33,139 bases of DNA from an uncultured Eubacteriales bacterium (GTDB lineage: Bacteria; Bacillota; Clostridia; Oscillospirales; Oscillospiraceae): positions 1-33,139 of the forward strand of contig URKW01000009.1 of assembly GCA_900548615.1 (NCBI GenBank), written 5' to 3'. Below are positions 9,343 through 17,121 of this stretch, in pieces. The first letter of the stretch is position 1, and every line of letters starts with the position of its first letter. The notes under the pieces were generated by a model. That model worked only from the letters and a program-made list of their open reading frames with translations. It made no database searches and was not told where the DNA came from. The position numbers and the translations under genes were made by a program.

Positions 9343-9400
9343 GATAAAAGACCTCCTAGCATAAAAAATACCCATACAATTCCTATTATATCAATCTAAT

Positions 9401-9429
9401 AGTATAGCATATTCTTTTGAACATTACAA
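9401..9429 (-). promoter_or_regulatory. Sigma-A promoter for the ddl operon
   Basis: On the minus strand TTGTAA (9424-9429) and TATACT (9401-9406) are separated by exactly 17 bases. Transcription should start near 9394, about 50 bases before the ddl ATG. The AT-rich intergenic stretch 9343-9688 holds this promoter, the divergent murA promoter and the murA leader, and no other gene that I can see. Confidence 0.82.
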
Positions 9430-9501
9430 CATACTTTCATGAAAAGGCTTTTTTTCCGCTTTTCACACGGGACTTTTGAAAAAACAGCAGAAATTACGGC
9501 G

Positions 9502-9530
9502 TTGATATTGCTTTTGTAAAAATTTATGCT
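9502..9530 (+). promoter_or_regulatory. Sigma-A promoter for murA
   Basis: TTGATA (9502-9507) and TATGCT (9525-9530) are spaced by 17 bases; a second TATACT follows at 9530-9535. A start near 9537 gives a leader of about 150 nt before murA. The leader has some GC-rich pairing potential but I recognise no riboswitch. Confidence 0.8.
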
Positions 9531-9688
9531 ATACTTATGCTGTTCGTGTGCGTTTATCTTTCTACATCATATGGTGTATGAAGTTTTCCGCCCTGGGCAT
9601 GATAAGCGTCGGACAGAGCTTCCGGCGACGGTATTCCGACCGCTGCCCACGGGCCTTATGTAAGTCGGATCAAGAGAGGGTGCAAATT

Positions 9689-10984
9689 TTGAATAAGTAT
9701 ATTGTAAACGGCGGCCGTCCCCTGTATGGCGAAGTGACCATCAGCGGCGCGAAAAATGCTGCGGTGGCGATCATTCCTGCGGCTTTGATGGTGGACGGCG
9801 TGTGCCGTATTGAAAACATTCCCCAAATCAGTGACGTAACGCTGTTTTTTTCCATTCTGGACGAGCTGGGCGCAAAGGTGCGTATTCTGAACCGCCATGC
9901 GGTGGAGCTGGACTGCCGCGCCATTCGTTCCACCCGCCCCAGCTATGAGCTGGCGCGGCGTATCCGGGCCAGCTATTACCTGCTGGGCGCGCTGCTGGGC
10001 CGCTTTGGCGAGGCGACAGTGGCTATGCCCGGCGGCTGTGACTTTGGTGTGCGGCCTATCGACCAGCATATCAAGGGCTTTACCGCCATGGGCGCAGAGG
10101 TGTCCGTGGAGAGCGGCTACATCAACGCAAAGGCCAAAAACAGCCATCTTCGCGGTGCGAATATCTATCTGGACGTGGTGTCGGTAGGCGCCACCATGAA
10201 TATCATGATGGCGGCGGCGCTGGCGGAAGGCACCACCGTGATCGAAAATGCCGCCCGCGAGCCTCATATCGTGGATCTGGCCAACTTCCTGAACTCTATG
10301 GGCGCGGATATCAAGGGTGCAGGCACGGATTCTATCAAGATCCGCGGTGTTAAGCGCCTGAACGGCGGCAGCTACGCCATCATTCCCGACCAGATCGAGG
10401 CGGGCACCTATATGGCAGCCGTGGCCGCCGCCGGCGGCGAGCTGCTGATCCGCAACGTGATCCCCAAGCATATGGACTGCATCAGCGCCAAGCTGATGGA
10501 GATGGGCGTGGAGATCGAGGAGAACGGCGATGAAATGCTGATCCGCCGTAACGGCCGTTTGCGGCGTACCAATGTCAAGACTATGCCGTATCCTGGCTTC
10601 CCCACGGATATGCAGCCCCAGATTGCCTCGGTGCTGGCGCTGGCGGACGGCACCAGCCTTATTACCGAAAGCGTGTGGAATAACCGCTTCAAGTATGTGG
10701 ATGAGCTGAAGCGCCTTGGCGCCCGCATTCAGGTGGATGGCAAGGTGGCCGTGCTGGAGGGCGTGGATCACTTTACCGGCGCACCGGTGCAGGCGCCCGA
10801 TCTGCGGGCCGGCGCAGCGCTGGTGATCGCGGCGCTGGCGGCTCATGGCACCACCGAGATCAGCCATGTGCAGTATATCGAGCGCGGCTACGAGGATATC
10901 GTGGGCAAGCTGCGGGCTGTGGGCGCGGATATCTCCATGGTGGACGAACCGGAAACAGAAAAGGACGAGGCCCGTATCGGCTGA
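9689..10984 (+). CDS. murA: UDP-N-acetylglucosamine 1-carboxyvinyltransferase
   Basis: MurA transfers enolpyruvate from PEP to UDP-GlcNAc, the committed step of peptidoglycan synthesis. The 431-residue protein keeps the N-terminal ISGAKNAAV motif with Lys22 and Asn23 and the PEP-loop cysteine (PGGCDFGVRPIDQH, about residue 117), so it is the fosfomycin-sensitive type. I chose the TTG at 9689 because it gives the standard N-terminus MNKYIVNGG and has GAGAGGG 8 bases upstream; the frame is open further upstream but that part is unlike MurA and overlaps the leader. Many Bacillota have two MurA copies; whether a second exists cannot be judged here. A GC-rich imperfect hairpin at 11001-11032 follows but lacks a clear U tail. 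Confidence 0.95.
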   Translation: MNKYIVNGGRPLYGEVTISGAKNAAVAIIPAALMVDGVCRIENIPQISDVTLFFSILDELGAKVRILNRHAVELDCRAIRSTRPSYELARRIRASYYLLGALLGRFGEATVAMPGGCDFGVRPIDQHIKGFTAMGAEVSVESGYINAKAKNSHLRGANIYLDVVSVGATMNIMMAAALAEGTTVIENAAREPHIVDLANFLNSMGADIKGAGTDSIKIRGVKRLNGGSYAIIPDQIEAGTYMAAVAAAGGELLIRNVIPKHMDCISAKLMEMGVEIEENGDEMLIRRNGRLRRTNVKTMPYPGFPTDMQPQIASVLALADGTSLITESVWNNRFKYVDELKRLGARIQVDGKVAVLEGVDHFTGAPVQAPDLRAGAALVIAALAAHGTTEISHVQYIERGYEDIVGKLRAVGADISMVDEPETEKDEARIG

Positions 10985-11055
10985 GAAGCAACACCATATT
11001 CAGCGTCTGCCCGGCGATACCGGCGGGCGCTGAGTTACTTTTACGAGGGGGACAT

Positions 11056-11535
11056 ATGCAGCGGATCACCGTGCTGTGCGTAGGCAAGCTGAAGGAAAAA
11101 TTTTATGCCGACGCGGCGGCGGAGTACATCAAGCGGCTGAGCCGCTACTGCAAGCTGGACGTTGTGGAGCTGCCGGAGACCCGTCTGCCGGAGGATCCCT
11201 CTCCTGCGGAGATCCAGAAGGCGCTGGCGGCGGAAGCCAACGCCATCCGGCAGAAGCTGGAGGCCGGCGCGGTGGTGGCTATGTGCATCGAGGGCAAGAC
11301 CTGCTCCAGCGAGGCACTGTCGAAAAAGCTGGCGGACTTCGCGCTGGAGGGAAAGAGCCGGGTGACGTTTTTGATCGGCGGCAGCTTCGGCCTGGACGAA
11401 ACGCTGAAGAAGCAGGCAGACTGGCGGCTGAGCATGTCGCCTATGACGTTCCCGCACCATCTGGCGCGGGTGATGCTGCTGGAGCAGATCTATCGGGCGT
11501 GTCAGATCGCGGAGGGCACGCGCTATCATAAATGA
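11056..11535 (+). CDS. rlmH: 23S rRNA pseudouridine-1915 N3-methyltransferase
   Basis: RlmH is a small SPOUT methyltransferase that methylates pseudouridine 1915 in helix 69 of 23S rRNA on the assembled 70S ribosome, using SAM. The 159-residue length is standard. The knot region with LIGGSFGLDE (near residue 107), the MTFPHHLARVMLLEQIYRA segment and the C-terminal RYHK end are family hallmarks. A GAGGGGG stretch lies just upstream of the ATG. It follows murA by 71 bases and is probably co-transcribed with the next two genes. Confidence 0.95.
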   Translation: MQRITVLCVGKLKEKFYADAAAEYIKRLSRYCKLDVVELPETRLPEDPSPAEIQKALAAEANAIRQKLEAGAVVAMCIEGKTCSSEALSKKLADFALEGKSRVTFLIGGSFGLDETLKKQADWRLSMSPMTFPHHLARVMLLEQIYRACQIAEGTRYHK

Positions 11536-11555
11536 CGACGTAGGGAGGTTTCGTG

Positions 11556-11936
11556 ATGGGATTTTTGACTGATTGGTTCAACAAGGGGGAGCTGCCGCAG
11601 AATTTCTGGGAGGACAGCGCTTCCGGGTGGCATTTCCACAAAAGGAAGCTGGACTGGCCGCTGGAGGAAAACGGCGAAAAGGTGAAGGCCGTGCTGCTGA
11701 AGGAGACCTTTGACTCCCCGGCGGAGTCCGACATGATGATCTCCATGCTGGCGGCCTACGGCATTCCCTGCTTCAAATACTACGAAAAAGAGGGCGGCGC
11801 AGGAAAGGTCATCAACGGCTTTTCCGGCTACGGCGCGTCGCTGTATGTGCCCCAGACCATGCTGGAGGATGCGCAAAATATTCTGAACGCGGAAGCGGTA
11901 GAGGAGGACGAAAACGATGCTGAATTACATGAATGA
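11556..11936 (+). CDS. Small DUF2007-like protein
   Basis: The 126-residue protein has no signal peptide or membrane segment. The middle part, from KAVLLKETFDSPAESDMMIS through AAYGIPCFKYY and ending SLYVPQTMLEDAQNIL, resembles DUF2007, a small ferredoxin-like fold in which a membrane or protein partner is suspected but no function is established. The ATG at 11556 lies 7 bases after AGGGAGG; an in-frame GTG one codon earlier is less well placed. It overlaps the phosphohexomutase gene by 20 bases, so the two are translationally coupled. Confidence 0.75.
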   Translation: MGFLTDWFNKGELPQNFWEDSASGWHFHKRKLDWPLEENGEKVKAVLLKETFDSPAESDMMISMLAAYGIPCFKYYEKEGGAGKVINGFSGYGASLYVPQTMLEDAQNILNAEAVEEDENDAELHE

Positions 11937-13647
11937 GTACGAAAAATGGCTGCATAGCGGCGCACTGACGGCGGACGAGGTGCAGGAGCTTCAGTCCATC
12001 GCCGGGGACGAAAAGGAGATCGAGAGCCGGTTCTACGGCCCGCTGGAGTTCGGCACGGCGGGACTGCGGGGCACCATGAAGGTGGGTCTGCACCAGATGA
12101 ACGTGTACGTGATCCGCTGGGCCACCCAGGGCTTTGCCAACGTGATCTGCGCCGAGGGCGAGGACGCCAAAAAGCGTGGCGTGGCCATCTGCATGGACTG
12201 CCGCCACCACTCCATGGAGTTTGCCCGGGCCGCCGCCGAGGTATGCGCCGCCAACGGCATCCATGTGCGGATCTTCGAGTCTCTGCGTCCCACCCCGGAG
12301 CTGAGCTTCGCCGTGCGGGAGTATGGCTGTCAGGCGGGCATCAACGTCACCGCCAGCCACAACCCCAAGGAATACAACGGCTATAAGGTTTACTGGGAGG
12401 ACGGTGCGCAGCTGCCGCCCCACCACGCCGCCGCCATCGCCGCCGAGCTGGAGAAGATTGACATCTTCACCGGCGTGAAGCGCATGGACTTTGACGAGGC
12501 CGTCAAGGCGGGCCTCATCGAGACCATGGGCGACGAGACCGACCGCAAATTCATGGCAAATGTCATGGATATGGTCAACGATTACGATTCCGTCGCCAAG
12601 GTGGCGGATACCTTCCAGGTGGTGTATACCCCTTTCCACGGCTGCGGCTATAAGCTGGTGCCGGAGGCTCTGACCCGTCTGGGAATCAAGCACCTGCACT
12701 GCGTGCCGGAGCAGATGGTCATCGACGGCGACTTCCCCACGGTAGTGTCTCCCAACCCGGAGAACCCTGAGGGCTTCTATCTGGCCATTGCGCTGGCCGA
12801 CAAGGTGAAGGCCGACTTCATCGTGGGCACCGACCCGGACAGCGACCGCGTGGGCATCATGGTGCGCAACAAGGAGGGCAAGTTCCAGCCTGTCAGCGGC
12901 AACCAGACCGGCGTACTGCTGAGCGATTACCTGTACGGCGCCATGAAGCGCAGCGGTAAGCTGCCGAAAAACCCCGTGATGCTGAAAACCATCGTCACCA
13001 CCGAGATGGCCCGCAAGGTGGCCGAGGCCCACGGCGTCACCTGCTACGATACCTTCACCGGCTTCAAGTTCATGGCCGAGAAGAAGAACCAGCTGGAATC
13101 CGCCGGTCAGGGCAAGGTGGTGTTCTCCTATGAGGAAAGCTACGGCTACATGCTGGGCGACTATGTCCGGGATAAGGACGCCGTTACCGCGTCTCTGCTG
13201 CTGACGGAGATGGCCGCGTGGTACGCCACTCAGGGTATGACCCTGTACGACGCGCTGGACGTGCTGTACAGGAAGTACGGCTGGTACGGCGAAAAGACCT
13301 ACAATCTGGTGATGCCTGGTCTGGACGGTCTGGAGAAGATGGCGAATCTGATGAAGTCCCTGCGCCAGAATCCGCCCGCTGTGATCTCCGGTGTGGCTGT
13401 GGCCCGCCGCAAGGACTATACCGACGGCAGCGTGGTGGATTGCGCCACCGGCGCGGTATCCGAAATGGAGCTGAAGGGCAGCAACGTGCTGCGCTATGAG
13501 CTGGCGGACGGCACCACCATTCTGGTACGCCCCTCCGGCACCGAGCCGAAGATCAAGGTCTACATTCTGACCCAGGGCAAGGACGCCACTGAGCGTGACG
13601 CCAACATCGAAAAGTACGGCCAGTGGGCCGAGGCGCTGGCGAAATAA
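11917..13647 (+). CDS. Alpha-phosphohexomutase (phosphoglucomutase/phosphomannomutase)
   Basis: The enzyme moves a phosphate between C1 and C6 of a hexose via a phosphoserine. All four signature regions are present: the catalytic serine loop TASHNPKEYNGYKVY (near residue 145), the metal loop GTDPDSDRVG (near 305), the sugar-binding EESYGYMLGD (near 405) and the phosphate-binding RPSGTEPKIK (near 537). At 576 residues it belongs to the longer PgcA-like clade of Bacillota, which mainly makes glucose-1-phosphate, but mannose activity cannot be excluded. The ATG at 11917 has GGAGG 9 bases upstream inside the preceding gene. Confidence 0.92.
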   Translation: MLNYMNEYEKWLHSGALTADEVQELQSIAGDEKEIESRFYGPLEFGTAGLRGTMKVGLHQMNVYVIRWATQGFANVICAEGEDAKKRGVAICMDCRHHSMEFARAAAEVCAANGIHVRIFESLRPTPELSFAVREYGCQAGINVTASHNPKEYNGYKVYWEDGAQLPPHHAAAIAAELEKIDIFTGVKRMDFDEAVKAGLIETMGDETDRKFMANVMDMVNDYDSVAKVADTFQVVYTPFHGCGYKLVPEALTRLGIKHLHCVPEQMVIDGDFPTVVSPNPENPEGFYLAIALADKVKADFIVGTDPDSDRVGIMVRNKEGKFQPVSGNQTGVLLSDYLYGAMKRSGKLPKNPVMLKTIVTTEMARKVAEAHGVTCYDTFTGFKFMAEKKNQLESAGQGKVVFSYEESYGYMLGDYVRDKDAVTASLLLTEMAAWYATQGMTLYDALDVLYRKYGWYGEKTYNLVMPGLDGLEKMANLMKSLRQNPPAVISGVAVARRKDYTDGSVVDCATGAVSEMELKGSNVLRYELADGTTILVRPSGTEPKIKVYILTQGKDATERDANIEKYGQWAEALAK

Positions 13648-13659
13648 CGATAAGAAATG

Positions 13660-13695
13660 AGAAACGGACAGACGCGAAAGCGTCTGTCCGTTTCT
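13660..13695 (+). terminator. Hairpin terminator after the phosphohexomutase
   Basis: Arms 13660-13675 and 13680-13695 pair perfectly over 16 bp around a GAAA tetraloop, 12 bases past the stop codon. The U tract is weak (the 3' arm ends TTTCT), so termination may be incomplete. Confidence 0.8.
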
Positions 13696-13791
13696 CTGCC
13701 TAAAATCTACACGAGGAGATATGGATAAAGCGTGATACGTTCAGCGTACCGGAGAGCGCGGCGCTGTCCTCCGGTGAAAAGCTGTGTGTCT

Positions 13792-13817
13792 TTGGTATGT
13801 ATACCAAGTATACCACA
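13792..13817 (+). promoter_or_regulatory. Palindrome and direct repeat upstream of the OLE promoter
   Basis: TTGGTA and TACCAA (13792-13807) flank a TGTA centre, and a third TATACCA copy follows at once at 13810-13816, giving two directly repeated TATACCA units. This looks like an operator with extra half-sites. A GC-rich hairpin (ACCGGAG with CTCCGGT) lies just upstream at about 13747-13775. The remainder of 13696-13937 is AT-rich with no gene visible. The binding protein is unknown. Confidence 0.4.
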
Positions 13818-13937
13818 GCATTCCTCATTTGGCAAGATAGTTTTCAATACTTTATAAAGATTATGTTAAAGTTCTGTTAAGACTTCTGCACGCTGCGGCG
13901 GAGGTCAAAATATACAGAATATTCTGCATAAAAGCGG

Positions 13938-13966
13938 TTGCGAAACGGAGAAAAGTGTGATATGAT
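13938..13966 (+). promoter_or_regulatory. Promoter of the OLE RNA gene
   Basis: TTGCGA (13938-13943) and TATGAT (13961-13966) are separated by 17 bases. The predicted start near 13973 is just before the structured RNA, so the RNA is transcribed independently of the upstream phosphohexomutase operon. Confidence 0.8.
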
Positions 13967-13972
13967 ATGAAA

Positions 13973-14684
13973 TTACTGAACAGCGGCGCAGTATCCTAGT
14001 CAGATCTGCCGTCTCCTAAGAAGGGCCTAAAAATCCTTTAAAGGGCACAACTGTGAAACCTCTGGTGCTTGCTTCTTACGCCCAGTTTGGGGTGGGTGCT
14101 GGAGGGAGGCGTGCGAAATGCCCGCCTGCGGATGTAGGGCGCCCCTCAATGGCATGAGGGACCCGACCCTGCTTCCGTGGAGACCTGCTGTTGTGCACAG
14201 GCGTACTCCCCTTGTGGTAAGCGACCTGTGTACGAGGCAGTTGACGTCATCGACCCCGATGGCAAGAAACCTGCATCGCGGTGCTACCCGGCCTTTGTGC
14301 CGTGAACGCTGTGTGCAGAGTAGCCTGCCTTGCGTGGGCACGGTGAATAGGGGAGCTGAAGCACCAAAGGCCCCGGCCAGGGCCCGCGTGCGATTCCCTT
14401 GAAACCCTGCCTGCAAAAGAGGATAAGAGGCGGCGTGACTGCAGTGGAAATCACCTAGGCTGTCCATTTCTGTGGGGCCTTGGGAGGATTGCAGTGCGGA
14501 CTAAGTGGCAGTCGGGTATCACGACGCGGCAACGCCGTGATACAGCACCTAAGGGGAAACCACCTGATCGGCGACGAGAGGCGTGCTGTGGGGAAATCCA
14601 ACCCGTACCTAAGCCGCAAGATTTACTCCCAATGCTGCCCTGTTCAGTTTTTGACTTTGATCGCCGGAGTAAGTCCGGTGTTTT
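13973..14684 (+). ncRNA. ole: OLE RNA (ornate, large, extremophilic-type non-coding RNA)
   Basis: This stretch has no credible protein gene but many helices: 14143-14148 with 14155-14160, an 8-bp helix 14516-14523 with 14536-14543, an enclosing AGCAC/GTGCT pair 14544-14548 with 14583-14587, and CACAGG/CCTGTG arms around 14195-14230. It has a promoter in front and a terminator hairpin at its end. The identification rests mainly on context: OLE RNA genes characteristically sit directly upstream of the OapA membrane protein gene, next to dxs and the tlyA, argR and recN genes, exactly as here. In characterised species OLE RNA, usually around 600 nt, forms an abundant membrane-associated complex with OapA and other proteins and helps cells tolerate alcohol, cold and Mg2+ stress. 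The 5' end is inferred from the promoter and the 3' end from the terminator. Confidence 0.85.
14662..14684 (+). terminator. Hairpin at the 3' end of the OLE RNA
   Basis: Arms 14662-14668 and 14674-14680 pair over 7 bp (one G-U) around a 5-nt loop and run into TTTT at 14681-14684. It could set the 3' end of the OLE RNA while letting some transcription continue into oapA, which starts 19 bases later. Confidence 0.7.
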
Positions 14685-14703
14685 GAAATGAGGTTTTTTC
14701 ATC

Positions 14704-15249
14704 TTGAGTGACAAAAACAAGCCCAAAAAGAAGAACGACCACTGGCCCTTACGGGTCTTTTTCATGGCGGTGATACTCAGCGCGCTGCTGAGTTTTTTCT
14801 CCTCTACTGCGCTGAACGGAGCGGGCTATGTGGTGGCGGGCCTTGTGCTGGCGGCGTTTATCGCCCTGGGCATCGTGTTCGATATGATCGGCGTGGCGGT
14901 GACGGCGGCCGACCCGAAGCCGTTCCACTCCATGGCCGCCCATAAGGAAAAGGGCGGCAAGGAGGCCATTCGCCTGCTGTCCAACGCCAACCGCGTCAGC
15001 TCCGTGTGCAACGACGTGGTGGGCGATATCTGCGGCATCGTCAGCGGTTCTACCGCGGCGGTGATCGTGGCTGCCCTGCAGCGGGATCTCAGCACCACCA
15101 ACGTGATGATCTCCATCGGTGTGACGGCGCTGATCTCCGGCCTGACCATCGGCGGCAAGGCTTTGTTCAAGAAGGTGGCCATCAATGAGTGTACCGCCGT
15201 GGTGTACCGGGTGGCGCGGATCATGCACGCGCTGCATCTCTATCGCTGA
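14704..15249 (+). CDS. oapA: OLE-associated membrane protein OapA
   Basis: A 181-residue integral membrane protein with a basic N-terminus (KNKPKKKN) and four hydrophobic segments at about 15-37, 40-66, 104-124 and 132-152. Two conserved-looking blocks stand out: FDMIGVAVTAADPKPFHSMA (59-78) and SNANRVSSVCNDVVGDICG (93-111), which match what I know of OapA and its distant DUF21/CNNM-like relatives. OapA binds OLE RNA and holds it at the membrane. The start is TTG at 14704, with GAGG about 10 bases upstream. It lies immediately 3' of the OLE RNA and 18 bases before dxs. Size, topology and position all agree; direct RNA binding is inferred from homologues. Confidence 0.87.
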   Translation: MSDKNKPKKKNDHWPLRVFFMAVILSALLSFFSSTALNGAGYVVAGLVLAAFIALGIVFDMIGVAVTAADPKPFHSMAAHKEKGGKEAIRLLSNANRVSSVCNDVVGDICGIVSGSTAAVIVAALQRDLSTTNVMISIGVTALISGLTIGGKALFKKVAINECTAVVYRVARIMHALHLYR

Positions 15250-15267
15250 AATGAGGAATGACCCCTG

Positions 15268-17121
15268 ATGCTGGAATCGATCCACAGCCCCTCCGATGTG
15301 AAGCGGCTGAACAGTACCCAGACCCGTCAGCTTTGCGATGAGCTTCGCACCTTTCTGGTGCGCAGCGTGGCAAAGACCGGCGGCCATCTGGCATCCAATC
15401 TGGGCGTGGTGGAGCTGACTGTCGCCATCCACCGGGTGTTTGACACGTCCCGCGACCGGCTGGTGTTCGACGTAGGACACCAGTGCTATGTGCATAAAAT
15501 TTTAACGGGCCGCCGGGAGCAGATGGATACCCTGCGGCAGTTTGGCGGGCTTTCCGGCTTCCCCAAGCCCTATGAGAGCGTTCACGACGCCTTTATGGCA
15601 GGACATGCTTCCAACTCTGTGTCGGTGGCGCTGGGCATGGCGAAAGCACGCACCATGCGCCATGAAAACTACGACGTGATCGCCTTGATCGGTGACGGTG
15701 CGCTGGGCGGCGGTCTCAGCTTTGAGGGGCTGAATAATGCCGGAGCCTCCGGCGAGCCCATGATCGTCATTTTGAATGACAACGGCATGTCCATCGCACC
15801 CAACGTGGGCGCGGTCAGCCGCCATCTGTCCCGTTTGCGGACGAAGCCGGGCTACTATGAATTCAAGAAGCGTTACCGTCAGCTGCTGGGGAACGGCCCG
15901 GTGGGCGGTAAGCTCTATCGCATCAGCCACGATGTCAAAACGGCGCTGAAAAAGACGCTGCTGCCGGACAGCTCCATGTTTGAGAGTATGGGCTTTTCCT
16001 ACATGGGGCCGGTGGACGGCCACGATGTGGAAGCGCTGACGCAATCTCTGCAATGGGCGCGGGAGCAGCGCTGTCCCGTGCTGCTGCATGTGCGCACTGT
16101 AAAAGGGAAGGGCTATTCTCTCGCCGAGGAGCGCCCCGCCGACTATCACGGCGTATCGCCCTTTGATCCGGTCACCGGTAAGCCACTGCGTACTGCAAAA
16201 ATGGATTTCTCCCACGTGTTCGGCCAGGAGCTGACCGCGCTGGCAGGGGAGGACGGGCGCGTATGCGCCATCACCGCCGCCATGCAGGAGGGCACCGGAC
16301 TGACGGAGTTCGCCCGGAAATATCCCGACCGCCTTTTTGACGTAGGTATTGCCGAGGGACATGCCGTGTCCATGGCGGGCGGCATGGCGAAGCAGGGACT
16401 TGTTCCGGTGTTTGCCGTATACTCCAGCTTTTTGCAGCGGGGCTACGACCAGCTGCTTCAGGATGTGGCGCTGGATGGCCTGCATGTGGTGCTGGGCGTT
16501 GACCGGGCGGGTCTCGTGGGCGCTGACGGCGAGACGCACCACGGCTGCTTCGATGCCCTGTATCTCTCTCAGGTGCCCCACATGACGGTGCTGTGCCCCG
16601 CCAGCTTTGCCGAGCTGCGGCAGATGCTGCGACGGGCGGTGTTGGAGCTGACCGGCCCTGTTGCTGTCCGCTATCCCCGCGGCGGCGAGGGTGCGTATCA
16701 GGACTGCTGCGGCAATGAGACCTTTACGCAGGTGCGTCCGGGAGCGGACTGCACCATCCTGACCTACGGCGTCCTGATCAACGAAGCGCTGGCGGCGGCG
16801 GAGCTGCTGCATGAAGCGGGGGTCGAGACCCGGGTGGTGAAGCTGAACGCCATCGCGCCGCTGGACGGCAACGCGGTGCTGGCGGCGCTGGGCAGTGAAA
16901 AGCGCCTGCTAGTGCTGGAGGACTGCGTGGGCAGCGGCTGTGTAGGCCAGCGGCTGACGGCCATTCTGGCTCAGCGTGGCCGGATGCCGGAGCGGCTTAT
17001 TTTGAAGAACCTGGGGGACACCATCCCCTGTCACGGCACCGTGCCGCAGCTGTATGCTCAGTGCGGGCTGGATGCGGCAAGTGTGGCGGCCGCGTTGAAG
17101 GAGGCGTGCCATGAGCAATAA
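15268..17121 (+). CDS. dxs: 1-deoxy-D-xylulose-5-phosphate synthase
   Basis: Dxs condenses pyruvate and glyceraldehyde-3-phosphate with thiamine diphosphate, the first step of the MEP isoprenoid pathway. The 617-residue protein has the thiamine diphosphate motif GDGALGGGLSFEGLNNAG starting at residue 142, the FDVGHQCYVHKI segment near residue 70, and the catalytic glutamate in FDVGIAEGHAVSMAGG near residue 362. The C-terminal transketolase domain is complete. It follows oapA by 18 bases and overlaps tlyA by 11. Isoprenoid genes next to OLE RNA are a recurring arrangement in Bacillota. Confidence 0.96.
   Translation: MLESIHSPSDVKRLNSTQTRQLCDELRTFLVRSVAKTGGHLASNLGVVELTVAIHRVFDTSRDRLVFDVGHQCYVHKILTGRREQMDTLRQFGGLSGFPKPYESVHDAFMAGHASNSVSVALGMAKARTMRHENYDVIALIGDGALGGGLSFEGLNNAGASGEPMIVILNDNGMSIAPNVGAVSRHLSRLRTKPGYYEFKKRYRQLLGNGPVGGKLYRISHDVKTALKKTLLPDSSMFESMGFSYMGPVDGHDVEALTQSLQWAREQRCPVLLHVRTVKGKGYSLAEERPADYHGVSPFDPVTGKPLRTAKMDFSHVFGQELTALAGEDGRVCAITAAMQEGTGLTEFARKYPDRLFDVGIAEGHAVSMAGGMAKQGLVPVFAVYSSFLQRGYDQLLQDVALDGLHVVLGVDRAGLVGADGETHHGCFDALYLSQVPHMTVLCPASFAELRQMLRRAVLELTGPVAVRYPRGGEGAYQDCCGNETFTQVRPGADCTILTYGVLINEALAAAELLHEAGVETRVVKLNAIAPLDGNAVLAALGSEKRLLVLEDCVGSGCVGQRLTAILAQRGRMPERLILKNLGDTIPCHGTVPQLYAQCGLDAASVAAALKEACHEQ

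Noticed and set aside
11001..11032. Terminator between murA and rlmH
   Set aside because: The hairpin is imperfect and has no U tract; rlmH follows closely and has no promoter that I could identify, so read-through is more likely.
14027..14467. Open reading frames on both strands within the structured RNA region (for example 14027-14467 minus, 14118-14402 plus)
   Set aside because: They lack plausible start sites and protein-like composition, several overlap on both strands, and the region has the helices, promoter and terminator of a non-coding RNA.
13973..14684. RNase P RNA, tmRNA or a group II intron as the identity of the large RNA
   Set aside because: I found no RNase P core motifs, no tRNA-like end or tag frame of tmRNA, and no intron-encoded protein; position next to an OapA-like gene and dxs fits OLE RNA instead.
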